DNA of 64,000 bases, from assembly GCA_017607445.1 (NCBI GenBank), contig JAEVHH010000006.1, positions 2,418,001 to 2,482,000 on the forward strand. The letters run 5' to 3'. Position numbers and translations under genes: made by a program. The notes beneath the pieces were generated by a model. It saw only the letters and a list, made by a program, of their open reading frames with translations, was not told the origin of the DNA and did not search any database. Of the stretch, positions 34,970 to 47,319 are shown one piece after another (position 1 is the stretch's first letter; the number at the start of each line of letters is the position of its first letter). This DNA comes from Histoplasma ohiense (taxonomy: Eukaryota > Ascomycota > Eurotiomycetes > Onygenales > Ajellomycetaceae).

Positions 34970-36600
34970 CATGGAGCTCTCAACACTCTTTCATTCACTC
35001 AAGAACATTGACACAGTCTACATCAGATCACTGAAGCTGAAGTCACTGACTAATTTTATTACTGAAAAGACTGACAAGAGATAGAGAAAGACTGTTACAA
35101 TGTCTTCTTCAGTTCTCAAAGAAGTCAGTGACAGCATCTTTATGATCATCTCTCAGCTACAGAAGCAGTTTGAGAAGGCTCAACAGCAACAGAATCTGCA
35201 ACAGAAGACTTTCATCAGATTGACAAAGACTCTGAACAGCTGAATTGAGAAGAAGAAACAGTCAGTCAGTCAGAACTTTGTCTGAATCTTCTGTGAAAGA
35301 TTCATTGCATATATGACAGCAGATCTGAGTGCAGTATCAACTCTGAGAGAGAGTGCTGCTCTGAACACTCATCCACAGTCAAATTCAGCAAAGACAACTG
35401 TGAGAAAGCTGACTATCTGAACAGACATTGCACAGAAGAGGAAAAATTCTGTTCTCTCTGAAGCTATCTCTATCAAAACTACAGCTTTCTCAACTGACAG
35501 AGCTAGTGAAGCCAGTCTGCAGCTCAAGAACATCAGTCAGTCAAGAAGTCTCACAGAGAGCACAAAACAGCAGAAGAATTCATAAGTTCTCATCACTCTT
35601 CAGTCAGAGAAATGAGTCACCCAGCTGCAGTCATATACTGTGCAGCAGACAATTGTTACAAACATTCAGAGAATGAAGAACATGACTAATATGTCAAAAA
35701 TGAAGCTCATCAGAACAGATTGAGTGATCACATTAAGCAACAGAGATATATATGATGCTCTGATCACTGAGAAGACAGTGACTACTCTCTGTGAAGTTCT
35801 TGACACCACAGAGATTCAGCTACCAGAGTGGTGATACAATTATACTATCTCAGAAATCCCAGAATTTGTTCAAAACTGAGAAGAAACAAGAATCCTCACA
35901 GACAAAATAATTGAGAGAGAGATTCTGACTCAGACAAAGATAAAATCAGTAAGCTGTCAACTCTCATGATATGAAGTGAATCTCAAGATGAAAAAGATTA
36001 CATGAATTGTCTTCTTTCTCATCTCAGTGAAAGACTTCTCACTCTTCAATGTCAGTGAAAGAATCAGACTCATTGAGAAAAGACCACTGACAGTGAGACA
36101 TAACTCAGAATATCAGAGATACTGTCATTCATCAAAGTGTGCATGACTGACAAGATGCTTCAACTGCAGTGAGCCCACAAGTCAGTACAAAAGATCAACA
36201 GATGTGAAGTGCAAGAAAGCATCACAGTGTATCAACTGCTGTCAACTCTATTCAGCTGAGCATCAGCACTGCTCTGCCATGCTCAGATGTGTGAACAGCA
36301 TTCTCAGACATCTAACTTAAAAGAAGCTAACAGCTGTCCACTGTCTTGATGACAGATGTCATAGAGATACTCAGAAGTGGCAATCATCATCAGCACAGTC
36401 AGCATCAATGATCACAGTGATGATATCTACACCATCCACTCAATCAACTCAGTCAACACAGTTCATCAGACTAGCACTTCACAAGTGAACAGCTACTCAG
36501 AGCTTCATCAGTGAAGAGAACATCATCTGACAGATGACTCACATCAGACAACATTCAGCTCACACAGCAGAGTGACAGTATAGTCAAGCAGTCAAAAAGT
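34970..36600 (+). pseudogene. LINE ORF1, nucleic-acid-binding protein, decayed
   Basis: Approximate limits; the start cannot be fixed. One frame carries a Gln-rich coiled-coil-like segment (about 35150-35240) and near 36120-36290 a Cys/His cluster (CHSSKC, CFNC, CINCC, HQHC) typical of LINE ORF1 zinc knuckles. A Ser/Gln/Thr-rich tail follows to about 36600, overlapping the start of ORF2 in another frame. TGA and TAA stops are scattered. Confidence 0.65.
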
Positions 36601-39600
36601 AGTCTAATCTCAGCATGCAGACAACAGATCTGAAATTCTTCAATCTCATTCCACAGATGAACTTTGACAGCAGCTTACTAAGTGACTTCTTATACTAGAA
36701 CATCAATATCAGTGACATGACTGATACTGTAGAAACAATCAGCAGAAAAATCATTCTCTGCAGATCTTTTGAGCAAATACAGTCAGAGTGATTCTCTGTC
36801 ACACAGTAGCTCTACAGCTTACTTTCAAACAGAGCTGTGAAGTGATCTGTATACAGAAGTTTTACACACACTCTGACATTAAGACTTCTAATCACTCAGC
36901 ATATGAGTGCTTTGCATTCATTGATCACTGAGATGACACTAATCTGAAGCAGTGAGAGGAGAAGAGGCTCTGAGTCATGATATACATACACAAAAGTTCA
37001 AAGATAAGAACACAGCAACACTGATCTGTGTAAAACAGAAATCTGCTGTGAGTCAGTGTCAATGACTGCCATATTCTCAATGTGTACAGACAGTCTGAGA
37101 CAGATACAGTCATGAACTATCTGATCAATCTGAGTTCATCAGTCTGCTGTCTAGTAGATAGAGATTTCAATGTATGATATGATATCTTTGAATCAGAGAC
37201 AGCAAATCTGCACTGAGAAAAGAAGCTTGTTCAGTGAGTCAGTGAATGCAGAATGAACTTTGTGAAAGAGATAGATATTTCAACTCATACAGCAGACTAT
37301 ATAATTGATTTCATCTTCTTCAATGTGATTTTTACTTCCACTTCAGTGTGTCAAGATTTACACTGCAGCTCACATCATCAGTCTATAATTACTATACTGT
37401 CAACAACATTTCAGACACAGCAGAGCAGAGCTCAGATCAAAATCACAGACTCTCAGCTGAAGCTCTTTGCAGATCTTGTCAGAGATCTCATGATGAATAT
37501 ATCTTACTTAGATAGAGTTGAGAATGCAGCACAATTTGATAGTCTGATCTGACACTTCATTCAGAATCTTCTGACTGCAGCTCAGATAGTCAGTAAGTCA
37601 GTGCAACAAAAACAGACTACAGCTCTCTGATGAACAGCAGACTGCTGAAGAATGCATTGAGAGCTCATCACTTATCAGACAGAGATCATGAAGCACTGAT
37701 TCAAGAACACAGTGCACAAGATCAAGCATGCATACTGAAGACAGATGATCAATGAGATCAGAGATGACAGAGATCTGTACTGAGTGATAGCATGATATAG
37801 ACTGAAACTCAACCTCAGAGCACTCTCTCTGATGATTGAGAATCAGATTATAGAAGAGACAGTTATCAAAGCTGAGACACTTCAGCAAATCATTCTGAAG
37901 CAATACAACTCAGCTGATGATCTGAAATACAATTCATTGAATGATGAGCACTGAAGCAGCATGAGAAACCTGCTCTGAGATTCTCAGATTGAGATGAAGA
38001 AGATAGAGCACAATATCATTGAAATACAGAGTATCTCTTCAGACACAGATGGAATCACAGTGCAGCTGTTCAAAATATACTGACAGTATATGTCTCTCTT
38101 TGTACAGCAGCTATACAACTGCTGCCTTCAGCTCTGCCACTTTCCACAAATCTGAAAGCTGACAGAGATGACAATGATATCTAAGATAGATAAGAGAGAC
38201 AGAAGCTCAGTCCATTTCTGAAGACTCATTATTCTTCTCTCAGTAATCTTCAAGAGGCTGAAACACATTGTTGCAAGATGACTGATATACACAGCACTCA
38301 TTCATGATATAGTCAGCTCACAGTATAAAGAGATGCTGCTCAGACAATCAGCAATAAATCTGATAGCTGCTTTCACTCATAAAATGAAGACAGTCTTTGC
38401 ACAAAACAAGAAGATATTCATAATCACAATGAATGTACAGAATGTCTTTAATGCTGTGCTGTGCAGACAGCTGCTTCAGCAGATGACACAACAGAGATGA
38501 TCACACAAGCTGCTACAACTCATTGACAGCTTTCTCATCAAATGCAGAGCTCAGATTCAGCTGAAGAGAATCATCACAGCAGCACATCAGATGCAATATG
38601 ACACATTACAGAGATTTTTTCTATTATCAATACTGTTTCTTCTGTATCTGACAGAGCTGCTGTGGCAGAATTCAGAATTGCACTTTGACTATACAGATGA
38701 TCTGAATACTTAATGAGCTATACACTCACTTGACAGCAATGCTATTCTTCTCAGTCATGATATACAGAGTATTCTGAGATAAGAAGAGACAAATAAAATA
38801 GTCTTCACATCAGAGAAACTTGAGATGATTCATTTTATAAGAAAGCAATACAATGAAGCACTGTCAGTGATTGTATCAGAGAATTTGATTATACACTCTG
38901 TCACTGTCTCAGCTGAACAGAAGTCAGTACTTCATTAACTGAGTATACACTTTGACAGAAGACTCATCTGAAGATCACACATCTCTACTCAGACAAAGAA
39001 GACAAGAACTGTGACTCAGTATATCTGAAGTCTAGAAAAGATTAGAGATGAGCTCTCAGCAAATGCTCTGTAGAAGACAGTCACTATCTACATAATTTTC
39101 TCACTGCTCTATAACACAGAGATCTGATACAGCAGTTGCACACAGTCAACAAAATATACAGACAGAAGTGAGAAAACCAGCTTCTGTCTGAAATAACATA
39201 TAAAAACAGTTGAGAAGATACTTATTATGACAGTCAGAAAAGTTCTTTCAGTCTTTCATACAACACTCATTACAACTCTATATCAGAATACTGAGCTCTC
39301 ATCAGCAATGATAGCTCTGAAGAAGATCAAAATACATTTCACAACAAGACTTCAGATGATGAATGAGAGACACTCACTGACTTCATGAATAGCTTTCTCA
39401 ATGATCATATATAGAAGAAGAGCTGGAACTCAGCAGTATCTGAAGATCAAAATTCAGAGATTGAAGATGCTGCTGTCTGCAGTCAATAAACTCACACTTA
39501 TCATCCCACACTACTCAGAGAGATGTAGAACAGACTCCACAGAGGATGTAGATAAAAAAAGTGCTGCTCAGACATTCAAGAAATGATGAGAAAGTCAATC

Positions 39601-40560
39601 TTCAACAGATCTATATATTTTCTCAGATGAATCAGAACAGATTCTTGACAACAGCAGATGAGTGAGCTATAACTTTATAGTCTATCAGAGAAACAGAAGA
39701 CTGATCAGCTTCTCAGTTGCACTGAGCTCTATATCACATATCTTCAATGCTGAGACAGTTGATGTCTGCTGTGCATTAGAGTGCACAGTGAAGTTTCTAC
39801 TCTGTGTCACAGATGATAGTATCAGTTCTCAGATCTGACTCTGCCTTGACAACATCTCAGTCATCTGAGATATATAGAACAGTGCAGCAATCTTCTCAAA
39901 CTGAGTCTACAGCCACTGCTATAAGCTTCTCAGACAACATAATATGAGTCTGAAATAAGCCTCTGAGCATATAAAAATAGAGAGCAATGAGAAAGCAGAT
40001 TGTCTGACTAAGCAGACAGCCTCATCTACTGCAGTCTCAGTCTATAAACTCAAAGTCATGTTCACAGTCAGTGGGATCTGCACAGTGGCCAAGCAGCTCA
40101 GTCAAGAGACAGAGTGAGAGTGATAAAACAGAGTCTGTAAAAAGCTCTCTGACTGATATCAGAGCTGAAGATTCAGCAGACTGACTGTGAAATATCAAAT
40201 AAAAATCTCTTCAGAGCTCAGTATGTCATAACATACTCTTCATCACTGACTCACACTCTGCTTCTCTCATAGAGACTTCTTCTGATATTACAGACATTTT
40301 CAGCATACAGATATGAGGCTCATCTGTATCTGTGAACACAACAAGAGCTCAGAATATTTGATACTCTGTCAATATTCACAGAGACACTTTTCTCACTGAC
40401 TCAAAAGATCAGCAGCACAGTCACACAACTGAGCAACAGCTGTTGTCTATCTAGAGTCTCTGATCTCTACAGACTTTGTAGAACTGCTTGACTGTATGCA
40501 GTTCTACACACAGTACTGCATGAGATAACACAGCTGTTTGAGCACACATCATATGACAGC
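36600..40560 (+). pseudogene. LINE ORF2: endonuclease, reverse transcriptase, RNase H, decayed
   Basis: A single frame holds all domains. The AP-endonuclease shows DFNV near 37165-37177 and a TADYIIDF segment (37290-37310). The SDH motif is altered to SHH near 37372-37380. RT has TMNVQNVFNAV (about 38425-38460) and the catalytic box read as YTDD (38690-38701; YADD is usual). RNase H shows IFSDES (39617-39634), CLDN (about 39845) and NEKADCLTKQ (about 39990-40020). A CCHC-like region follows in related elements but is not clear here. Expected Gly, Trp and Pro positions are often changed, as predicted for loss of GG and CC. Confidence 0.85.
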
Positions 40561-40589
40561 CCCTCACAGCAGTTCCAAGTCTATACAGG

Positions 40590-40815
40590 CAGTACAGATA
40601 GCACAACATTCAGTACAACTGATTCAATCAGTACAATAGATTCAATCAATGCAATCAGTACAAACAGTACAATCAATTCAATTGATACAATCAGCTCAAT
40701 TGATTCAATCAGTACAAACAATACAATTGATTCAACCAGTTCAATCAGTACAAACAGTACAATTGATACAATTGATTCAATTGATTCAATCAGTTCAACT
40801 GATGCAAATGATTAA
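40590..40815 (+). repeat. CAA/GAT-rich tandem repeat near LINE 3' end
   Basis: About 220 bp of degenerate short repeats built from TCAATCAGTACAA and TCAATTGATACAA. It lies just after the RNase H/C-terminal part of ORF2 and may encode a repetitive tail. It is not seen elsewhere in the window. Confidence 0.7.
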
Positions 40816-41482
40816 CTCAGCATGATGAGCTCATCTGTTTCAACTAGCTGTGATATAATCAGTACAGTCTGTATGCTGACTCAGTTGATATACTTTCAAC
40901 TGCAGATATACACTCTTCTTCTTTCTTCTCACTGCTCTCTTCATTTCTCTCCACTTCTTTCCCCTCACAATCTTCTTCAGTGCTCTCTTCTCTCTCTCCT
41001 CCTGAGTTTGTGCTGGGTCACATGACTGCAAGGTGTCACAGAGGACACAGTCTTTTCTTCACTCTTCTCTTTAATTTTCTTTTCAGAATACTTATTTTTT
41101 CTCTTTTCTTTTGTCTATCTCATCTATTCTTTCTCTGCTGTTAGAAGCATGGACAGTTCTCAGATCAACTGAGAAAGTTATCTCTCTTCATTCACTGTAA
41201 AGCCTTTCAAACACAGCAGCAGCAGTTTTCCTTGAGAACCACACTATAGCTTCATCATGAATGATCATACATCAGATCAGAAGTGAATACACAGCTCAGT
41301 AAAATCCTTTTCAATGAGCTGAGTCTTCTCAAGAGTTGTCATCTGAATTCTGTTTTCTTTCTCTCTGTGTATATAGAAATCTCTTCAGTGTAGCACATCT
41401 CTATGCCCTTCAGAAGGCTTCTGAAACACAGGTGCTGCCCGTGTTTTCTCCAGAACATTAAATCAATACAAACAAACAAACA
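40816..41482 (+). other. LINE 3' untranslated region and tail
   Basis: Pyrimidine-rich (CTTCTTTCTTCTC near 40910-41000), then mixed sequence, ending in a CAAA-type tail at 41467-41482. The final 80 bases keep CG, CC and GG (GGTGCTGCCCGTG). Confidence 0.65.
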
Positions 41483-41496
41483 TTCACTGTGAAGTG

Positions 41497-41647
41497 GCTT
41501 CTGATATTCTTTCACTCTGAACTTTTCTCTATAAGAATCTTCTTTGTATGATCTTTTCTTCTGATTTCTTTTCTCTTTCCTTTCTTAATCAATTCATAAT
41601 CTGTATTAGAATAGTGCTAGATCATTAATTGAAGTACATTCATTACA
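41497..41647 (+). repeat. A3 5' LTR, second part
   Basis: Carries the TATA-like box, CT-rich tract and AATCAATTCATAA, ending CATTACA. The primer-binding site TTACAAATTGATT is adjacent at 41648-41660. Confidence 0.9.
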
Positions 41648-42026
41648 TTACAAATTGATTCTTCTGTGTTTAAAATCTGAGTGTCTCATTATTAGTTCTT
41701 ACATCTGAGTGTGTTGTTATCAGTTCTTACATCTGAGTGCATTGTTTACAGGTCTGAGTGTCTAGTTGTTACAAGAGATCCCTCATGGACTCAAGTGTTC
41801 TCATCATTAGTTATATAGATCATTGTGTCTAAGTGTCTGAGACACAATCAACTGTGTTCTACAAAGTCTGAGTGTCTACAAACTGTAACACTGTGAATAG
41901 TGTTCACAAAGAAGCTTGACAAAACTTAGCACTGCAATACTGTAAATAGTGTCTGTGAGAGAATCAAGTGTCTACAAGTATTTCTTTTTCTTTTTTTTTT
42001 ATTATTACATGTTTTTAGATATTGAA

Positions 42027-43040
42027 ATGAACTATAAACAATTCTACAAACACCCACCACATCTGAATGTGGCAGACAATAACTTAGATCTACAAAGCAT
42101 CCTTCAGCAGCAGATGCTACAGATGACTGAATTGCAATGATGATTTGCTGAAATGAGCACTCTCATATTCACTGTTTCTTCTACATCTGCATCTCATGAA
42201 AAGCTCTCAAGAGAGAAGCTTTCAATTCTTGACAAATACAAGAAAGATCTAACACTCTATCTTGTGTGGAAGTCAAAAGCAAACACCAAATTGAACATTG
42301 ATGAACAAGCAATAGACTCACTATCCAATCAAATGTGGTATATTCATAGCAGATTGAATGATGATGTGTTAGCAAAATTCCAACTCTGAATAAATCATTG
42401 CCAGAATCATCAGCATACATCAGAGCTAGTCTTTCAACAACTCAACTCTCTCTTCCTCAATTCTACACTTCAAGTCAAGATATTAGACTGGCTTAATCAG
42501 ACTCATCAGATGAATGTCACATTGACAATTTATCTTTCTGAATTCAATCACAAACTTCTAGAAGCAGATGAGCAAGACTGAGACAACACTATCAAGATCA
42601 ACATATTGTTCAAGAACTTGAACTTTCAGTTGTATAATCAAAATGTAGAGTGTCTGAAGCTCTCAATATACAGTGAATTCTGTGCTGATCTTTATCTATT
42701 GAACAACAATCTGTCTCAGTTCTGCATGCTTCAAAATTGTAGAGAATTTCACTGAATAAATATATACATCTCAAACCACTCTGCAGCACTTCTCATCTTC
42801 AAATCAGAATCAATGAACTGAGTCTCATATATAAACACAAGTTGCTCAAGAATCCTCAACATCTCAGAGAAGAACATCACTGATCAAATCATCAGAGAAG
42901 TCTGCATACACTGCAACAAGTCAGAGCACTTCATGAATCAATGTCTGAATACAATCACTTCAAGTAAACCCCTCACATGCATGAACACTGTGTCATCTGT
43001 GGACAGGCAAGAACAGGGAAAAGACAAGCTCTCACTCTAA
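42027..43040 (+). pseudogene. A3 gag, decayed
   Basis: 338 codons, ATG 42027 to TAA 43038-43040. Better preserved at the N-terminal end: 42153-42389 is open, with EKLSILDKYK, LYLVWKSK and the FNQ-like region reading SNQMWYIHSRLN. The zinc knuckle is CIHCNKSEHFMNQC (about 42900-42945). The slippery GGGAAAA is intact at 43016-43022. Confidence 0.85.
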
Positions 43041-46000
43041 AATATAGATGAGAGCTCAAGAAGCAGAAAGCTAGCTGAAGATTCAAGCAGAAGATGTAAG
43101 TGAATGCAATTATAATCTCTGTCATTGTAAATAATCTAGTCAATATACAAGCAATGATAGACAGTGATTTTCTTCATTACACTTTTATAGACATTCAGCT
43201 GATTGAGAAGCATAAGCTTCAGCATATTCTCTTTCTCAAGTCATATAAGCTCAGTGAATTTGATGGCCTCAGAGAATCGGCCTTCTACAACATGATAAGA
43301 TTTAACATCAATGTAGAAGGACATGAGAAAAAGAATGTATACATATACAAAATACAAAATCTTGAATACAATCTAATACTCAGTCTATCATGGCTCACAG
43401 AATTTGAAACCTTGTTGAATGCATGCAACCACTATCTTATTTTCTCAGAAGATGACTGTGTTTACAAGAAAGATGTTGATAGAACTGCTGATCTCATTCA
43501 GATATCAGCAGAAGTGTACAAACTACTAATCTGCCAAATGCATGAGAAGAAGAACATCCAAGTGTTCACTGCTAGTATAGCAGATATCAAAAAGACATTA
43601 GAAAAACTAGAACTCAAGAATTTCAAGAAACTGTGCAAAGAACTATCTGAATTGTACAAAGATTTTGCAGATATATTCAATGAAAAAGAAGCTGAGAAGC
43701 TTCTCCCTCACTGAGAATGTGGTATAGATCATACAATTAAACTCATCAAGAAAGATAATAAGAACCCACAATCATTCTGAGATTCTCTCTACAGCATATC
43801 ACACAATGAGCTATTCATTCTACAAAAAATGCTCAACAGATTACTGAACAAAGACTTCATTTATATTAGCAACTCACCCACTGCAGCATCTGTACTGTTT
43901 ATGAAGAAATCAGAAGAAGGCTTACAATTCTGTGTTGACTACTGAGAACTTAATAAGATTACACAGAAGAACTGATACCCTCTTTCACTCATCAACAAAA
44001 CACTCAAACAAATAGAAAAAGCAAAATGATTTACAAAGCTTGACATCTCTGCAGCCTTCTATAAGATAAGGATTAATGAAGGTGATGAATGGCTAACTGC
44101 TTTTCATATGTATTACAGATTATACAAATGAACAGTGACTCTCTTTGAATTAGCAAACATTTCAAGCACATTTCAGAAATACATTAACTAAGCTCTATGA
44201 GATCTGCTCAATGAGATTGTCTCAGTGTACATGGATGATATTTTGATCTTCACTGATGAACTGCTCACTGAGCATCACAAGCACATATGACAAGTGCTTG
44301 ATCACCTACAAAAAGCCAGACTGCAAGTGGACATTGACAAATGCAACTTTGAGACCAAGTCTACAATCTATCTAGAATTCATCATCAAAGCTGAAAAAGA
44401 TGTATGCATGGATTTTAAGAAGATGGAAGCAATCCTCAACTGAGAGACATCAGTCTCAGTAAAAGAGACTAGAAGCTTTCTAGAATTCATCAACTTCTAT
44501 CAAAGATTCATCAAAAACTTCTCTGATATTGTACAACCACTGATGAATCTGATTCAGAAAGATGCTGTATTTCAATGAACTGATGAAGTGAATGCAGCAT
44601 TCAAAAAGCTGAAGTATATATTCACAAACACTTCAATGCTGCAATCATTCAATTCAGATAAGCATACAATTCTTGAAACAGACATCTCAGATTATGTAGT
44701 AGATGAGACACTGATGCAATATGATAACAAAGATGTTCTACAATCTTGTGTCTTCATTTCAAAAAAGATGTCATCTGCTGAATGCAACTACAAGATCTAC
44801 AACAAGAAGCTTCTAGTGATCATACAATGTCTCAAAGAATAAGAGTTCAAACTTATAAGCATTGAGAAGTTTGAGATTGTTATCAATTATAAGAACTTAG
44901 AGTACTTCACAATCACTCATAAGCTCACTGAAAGATATATGCATTGATCATTGTTTCTTAGCTATTTTTTGTTCACAATTCATTATTGATCTGAAGTAGA
45001 GAACATTTTTGTGAATGCTCTGTCTCACTGAGAACAAGATATACCATCTGATGACTTGAATGACAGATGAAAACATCAAGAGCATTGATTAATTGACTCT
45101 GCAATTATAGAAAGTTCTACACAATCAGACAAATTCTGCATACATATCAATCAGTCTTGAGCTCAAGAACTCTTATTCAAAGAACAATGAAGACTAGCAG
45201 CAGAAGTAGATGAATTCTGACAACAAGTCACTGAAGCTGTACAAAGCAAAGCACCTCAATTCCCCACAGATATATATTCAAGAATGAATATCTCAGCATG
45301 TTCAATTGACAATGACAACTGCTTACACTTTCAAGATAGATGATGAATCCTCAACTCAGAATCTCTATGAACACAGATCATGCAAGAAATTCATGACTCA
45401 TCAATGATCAGATACTCAGAATGTGAAATCATGTACAACATCATCATCTGAAAATTCTACTGATCAGATATATTGAAAGATATACATCAGTTCATATGCA
45501 ACTGTGATCACTGTGGCTCAGTGATAATATAATGTGAATGCTGAAAAGGGATGCTGAAGTCTCTATCTATCTTCAACTGAACTTGATGTGATATAGCTAT
45601 TGATTTTGCAGTTTTCTTGTCTGAGAGTGGAGATTCTATAAACATTCTAGTCATTGTCAATCAACTCAGTAAGAATGTAATACTACAGTTCTGTGACAAA
45701 ATGAACACTGAAGTAGTTGCAGACATCTTCATCAGAAGCTCATTCTATTATATACACAGTCTGTCTTCATTCATTGTGTCAGATAGAGACAGTCAATTCA
45801 TCAGTGCACTCTGAGTCTGTGTATATCAATTGCTAAAAATCAAATAAAAGTTATCAACAGCATACTACTCAGAGACTGATGAAGTTATTGAGAGAATGAT
45901 ACAAACAGTAAAGAACATTCTCTGTAAGTTCTGCAATTATATGCAAAACAACTGAAGCAATCTGCTGCTACATGCTGAGATTGTGATTAATAATTGAGAT

Positions 46001-46672
46001 TTCACTACAACAGATATAAGCTCATTCTTTCTTCTACACAAATACAACTTAGAGATTCTGAACTTCTCTGAGACTTCTCAAGAAACCACATACACCCACA
46101 GCTTCATACAGACAGCAGAGAATATTGTAAGTAAACTGAAGAAAGTTCACAAATAAGCAGAAGCTTTAATGATCAGCACTCAATAAGATTATAAGAATCA
46201 AATAAACATCAGAAGAAGTTCTACAATCTGATATTATATAGAAAACAAAGTCTGATTGAATCTCAAGAATATAAGAACAGACTGTTTCTTGCATACACTA
46301 GATTACTGCCACATCAAGTATACAGTGAAGAAAGTGCTAGACACACATAATTATTGACTTGACACTCTGTCTGATATTCATAATATCTTTCATATGAATC
46401 TGCTTCAATCTGCAGCTGAGAATCCATTTCTCTCACAGAGAATCTTCAATTGACAGTCATCTGTCATCATAGAAGAAGACAATGAACTTGAGTGGGAAAT
46501 TGAAGCAATTCTTGACAATAGAATCAATCACCACCACTGCAAATACCTTATCAAATGAGTAGAATATGATTATTCAATCTGGAAATCTGTGTCTGTCTTG
46601 AAGAACACTGCTGCTCTCAACACCTACAAGTTCTCACTCATCTCAGTAGAGAAGAATAATGTGATGAGTTAG
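43019..46672 (+). pseudogene. A3 pol polyprotein, decayed; YMDD intact
   Basis: One frame, ending with TAG 46670-46672 inside the 3' LTR. The protease and linker piece 43100-43714 is 204 codons long. RT keeps YMDD (44228-44239), unlike A1, A2 and A6. RNase H is open at 44588-44842, integrase core at 45617-45814 (includes VSDRDSQF). The chromodomain is near 46495-46620, with the Trp before EIE retained as TGG. Stops remain in RT, RNase H and integrase. Confidence 0.88.
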
Positions 46673-47192
46673 TATCTGTTAGTAATTAACTTATGCAATC
46701 AACTCTTCTTCTACATTCACTCATTTCTGACTGTTGTGATTTCATATAATTCTCAATGTTCTTTCACTCTGTGCTCTGCACTTATATAGTTTCTAACAAT
46801 TCTTCTGTATAACTCTTAACATTCTTTCACTCTGTGCTCTGTGCTTGTATAGTCTCTAATGATTCTTTCATGTAGCTTCTAACATTCTTTCACTTTATGT
46901 TCTGCACTTGTGTAGTCTCTAACAATTCTTTCATGTAGCTCTCAATAATTTCTCTGTTTCATACTCCACACTCATATAGTTTCTAACAATTCTTATATAT
47001 ATCTTTTAATATTCTTCTGCTCTGCACTTCACTGTGAAGTGGCTTCTGATATTCTTTCATTCTGAACTTTTCTCTATAAAAATTTTCTTTGTACAATCTT
47101 TTCTTCTGATTTCTTTTCTCTTTTCTTTCTTAATCAATTCATAATCTGTATTAGAATAGTGCTAGATTGTTAATCGAAGTATGTCTGTTACA
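46660..47192 (+). repeat. A3 3' LTR (533 bp)
   Basis: TGTGATGAGTTAG to TCTGTTACA. The same number of 63-bp units as the A3 5' LTR. Confidence 0.92.
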
Positions 47193-47197
47193 GCATA

Positions 47198-47319
47198 TAA
47201 TTCTCAAAACAGATGTCTTGAATTATGTAGTAGATGAGATATTAATATAATATGATAATGAAGATATTCTACAATCTTGTGTCTTCATCTTGAAAAAGAT
47301 GTCATCTGCTGAATGCAAC
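47198..47319 (+). pseudogene. A6 pol piece: RNase H
   Basis: Continues A6 pol after A3: TTCTCAAAACAGATG... encoding ILKTDxxxYVVDE. It is cut at GAATGCAAC by MITE 3. Confidence 0.85.

Larger units (their letters stand above)
34801..41482 (+). mobile_element. Tad1-like LINE, 6.7 kb
   Basis: Non-LTR retrotransposon with ORF1 (zinc knuckles), ORF2 (endonuclease, RT, RNase H) and a 3' tail (TACAAACAAACAAACA). It is flanked by a target duplication of about 14 bp (TCCACTGTGAAGTG at 34787-34800, TTCACTGTGAAGTG at 41483-41496; one C/T difference). It looks full length. It is strongly depleted of CC, GG and CG, with dozens of stops, so it is inactive here. Confidence 0.92.
34419..47192 (+). mobile_element. 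Complete family-A copy A3 carrying a LINE
   Basis: Flanked by GCATA at 34414-34418 and 47193-47197. Without the LINE the element is about 6.1 kb, like A1. Its two LTRs are both 533 bp when the LINE and one duplication are removed. It sits in the RNase H region of A6 pol. Confidence 0.94.

Noticed and set aside
40822..41031. Overlapping ORFs on both strands near the LINE 3' end
   Set aside because: Both lie in the pyrimidine-rich 3' untranslated part; composition alone explains the lack of stops.
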